Assembly (NCBI RefSeq): GCF_004359215.1
Contig: NC_090621.1
Coordinates: 4,679,426-4,743,425 of the forward strand
From: Bremia lactucae
Lineage: Eukaryota > Oomycota > Peronosporomycetes > Peronosporales > Peronosporaceae
Direction: 5' to 3'
Length of the DNA stretch: 64,000 nt
Below, one piece after another: positions 63,290-64,000 of this stretch (its first letter is position 1; each line of letters starts with the position of its first letter). The notes under the pieces were generated by a model. That model saw nothing but the letters and a program-made list of their open reading frames with translations, made no database searches and was not told where the DNA came from. Made by a program: the position numbers and the translations under genes.

Positions 63290-63862
63290 CGACCGCCTAT
63301 GTTGGCGCAAGCGCCCTAAAGTCCACGTGGAAAGGGTCCCGACATGGCTTAAGCAAGCCAACGAGGAACTCCGGGTGTGTACGGAAGCTTGCTAGGAAGG
63401 TTAAGTAAAACTATGCTCTACTTACGACCGTAAATGGTCTCATAAAGCGCTAGTGCAATTTGCTCTTAAAGACCGCGGAAACCACGTTAGTATTAAGATT
63501 CTTAGCGTTTAACAAAACTCGGTCTCCGACCACACAGGAATTTATACAGCTTCTGCCTTTGGCATCTGCTTGTTCTTTTTGTTTGTCTTGACAAATGGAC
63601 TCTCAACACTCTATGGGTACGGGCAGGCTTGTCAGTGGCGCAGCCGCATGCGCCGAGGATTTTAGTCGTTGGCACGTTTCGCGTGTACGAACGTATATCC
63701 TGACACATTTATAAAGTTTAGGCCACCATAAATCTGGCTTACAGAGCCGTAGGGCTTTTCTCTACCGAGATGACACCAAGTACAGTACCGTGTGCATCAT
63801 AGAGGATTTGGTACTTCAAATCATCATCATGAGGAGCAACGACACGCGGAGGATCCGCAGAG
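63290..63862 (-). pseudogene. pol: Family 3 copy 3d: integrase, core deleted
   Basis: The C-terminal part (63290-63560) matches 8040-8290 of copy 3a, including the FKSKLH.RFMRPF-like block. At about 63580 the sequence jumps to the zinc-domain region (63590-63830, matching 9085-9340 of copy 3a). About 770 bp encoding the catalytic core is missing. The reading frame is heavily damaged. Confidence 0.7.
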
Positions 63863-64000
63863 AATTGCCCCATGGGTATCCTTTTTCGCGGAATACAGCT
63901 TCGATGTGAAGTATAAGCCTGGCAAGCAGAATGCTTTATTCGATGTTATCATACAGACCGGATTATGAGCTTTCATTCAACGACTATAATGTCGCCTACT
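63863..64000 (+). pseudogene. pol: Family 3 copy 3d: RNase H end (plus strand)
   Basis: At 63863 the coding strand switches. The plus strand reads IAPWVSFFAEYSFDVKYKPG and KQNALFDV, the RNase H end equivalent to RMARWLTFFSEFNIKVKYKS in copy 1a, then a shifted RPDYELSFNDYN-like stretch. It runs off the window. The join at 63862 is an inversion breakpoint inside a family 3 element. Confidence 0.72.

Noticed and set aside
1..64000. Oomycete effector genes (RxLR, CRN), CRISPR arrays, tRNA and rRNA genes
   Set aside because: Looked for and not found. The short repeats seen are tandem pairs or LTRs, and no tRNA cloverleaf or rRNA core sequence was recognised.

Overview
The window is a dense nest of transposable elements, and I recognise no cellular protein-coding gene, rRNA or tRNA in it. 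Three Ty3/Gypsy-type LTR retrotransposon families account for almost everything. I call them family 1, 2 and 3. Most copies are broken by stops, frameshifts, deletions, inversions and mutual insertion. One Mutator-like (MULE) DNA transposon is also present. Mixed G+C, the integrase and RNase H sequence style, and a MULE transposase with a SWIM finger suggest an oomycete (Peronosporales, perhaps a downy mildew or Phytophthora relative). That assignment is inference, because no host gene confirms it.

Layout. 1-4007: family 1 copy 1a (+), 3' part. 4105-4493: family 2 LTR (-). 4740-6207: family 3 protease fragment and uncertain Gag-like DNA (-). 6208-13132: family 3 copy 3a (-), the most complete family 3 copy. 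13133-18173: family 1 copy 1b (+), followed by an inverted family 1 LTR at 18256-18706. 18805-24390: family 2 copy 2a (-). 24395-29635: family 1 copy 1c (+). About 29635-42050: family 2 copy 2b (-), split by the MULE at 37601-40285 and inflated by a 3.39 kb repeat around a single N at 31753. 42110-44450: family 3, 1 and 2 fragments. 44455-53751: family 1 copy 1d (-), with an intact 364-residue Gag and 5' LTR, inflated by a 2,545 bp repeat around a single N at 48510. 53880-61430: family 2 fragments in alternating orientation, with LTRs. 61474-64000: family 3 copy 3d.

Each family carries the usual Gag, aspartic protease, reverse transcriptase, RNase H and integrase. The unexpected feature is an extra reading frame on the opposite strand, lying between the end of pol and the 3' LTR and read towards pol. 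I call it the aORF. It occurs in all three families and its 3' end meets or overlaps the pol stop codon tail to tail: 8 bp overlap in 1a, 40 bp in 2b, 206 bp in 3a, and a 10 bp gap in 1d. The predicted aORF products share a layout: a low-complexity charged or basic N-terminal half, a central domain (Cys-rich in family 2), and a helical, probably coiled-coil C-terminus. I know of antisense ORFs in some plant Gypsy elements (Tat lineage), but not of this arrangement in oomycete-type elements. It is my best candidate for an undescribed system.

Both single-N positions sit exactly at the junction of long, nearly identical direct repeats. They look like joins of redundant (allelic) contigs, so about 5.9 kb of the window may be assembly duplication.
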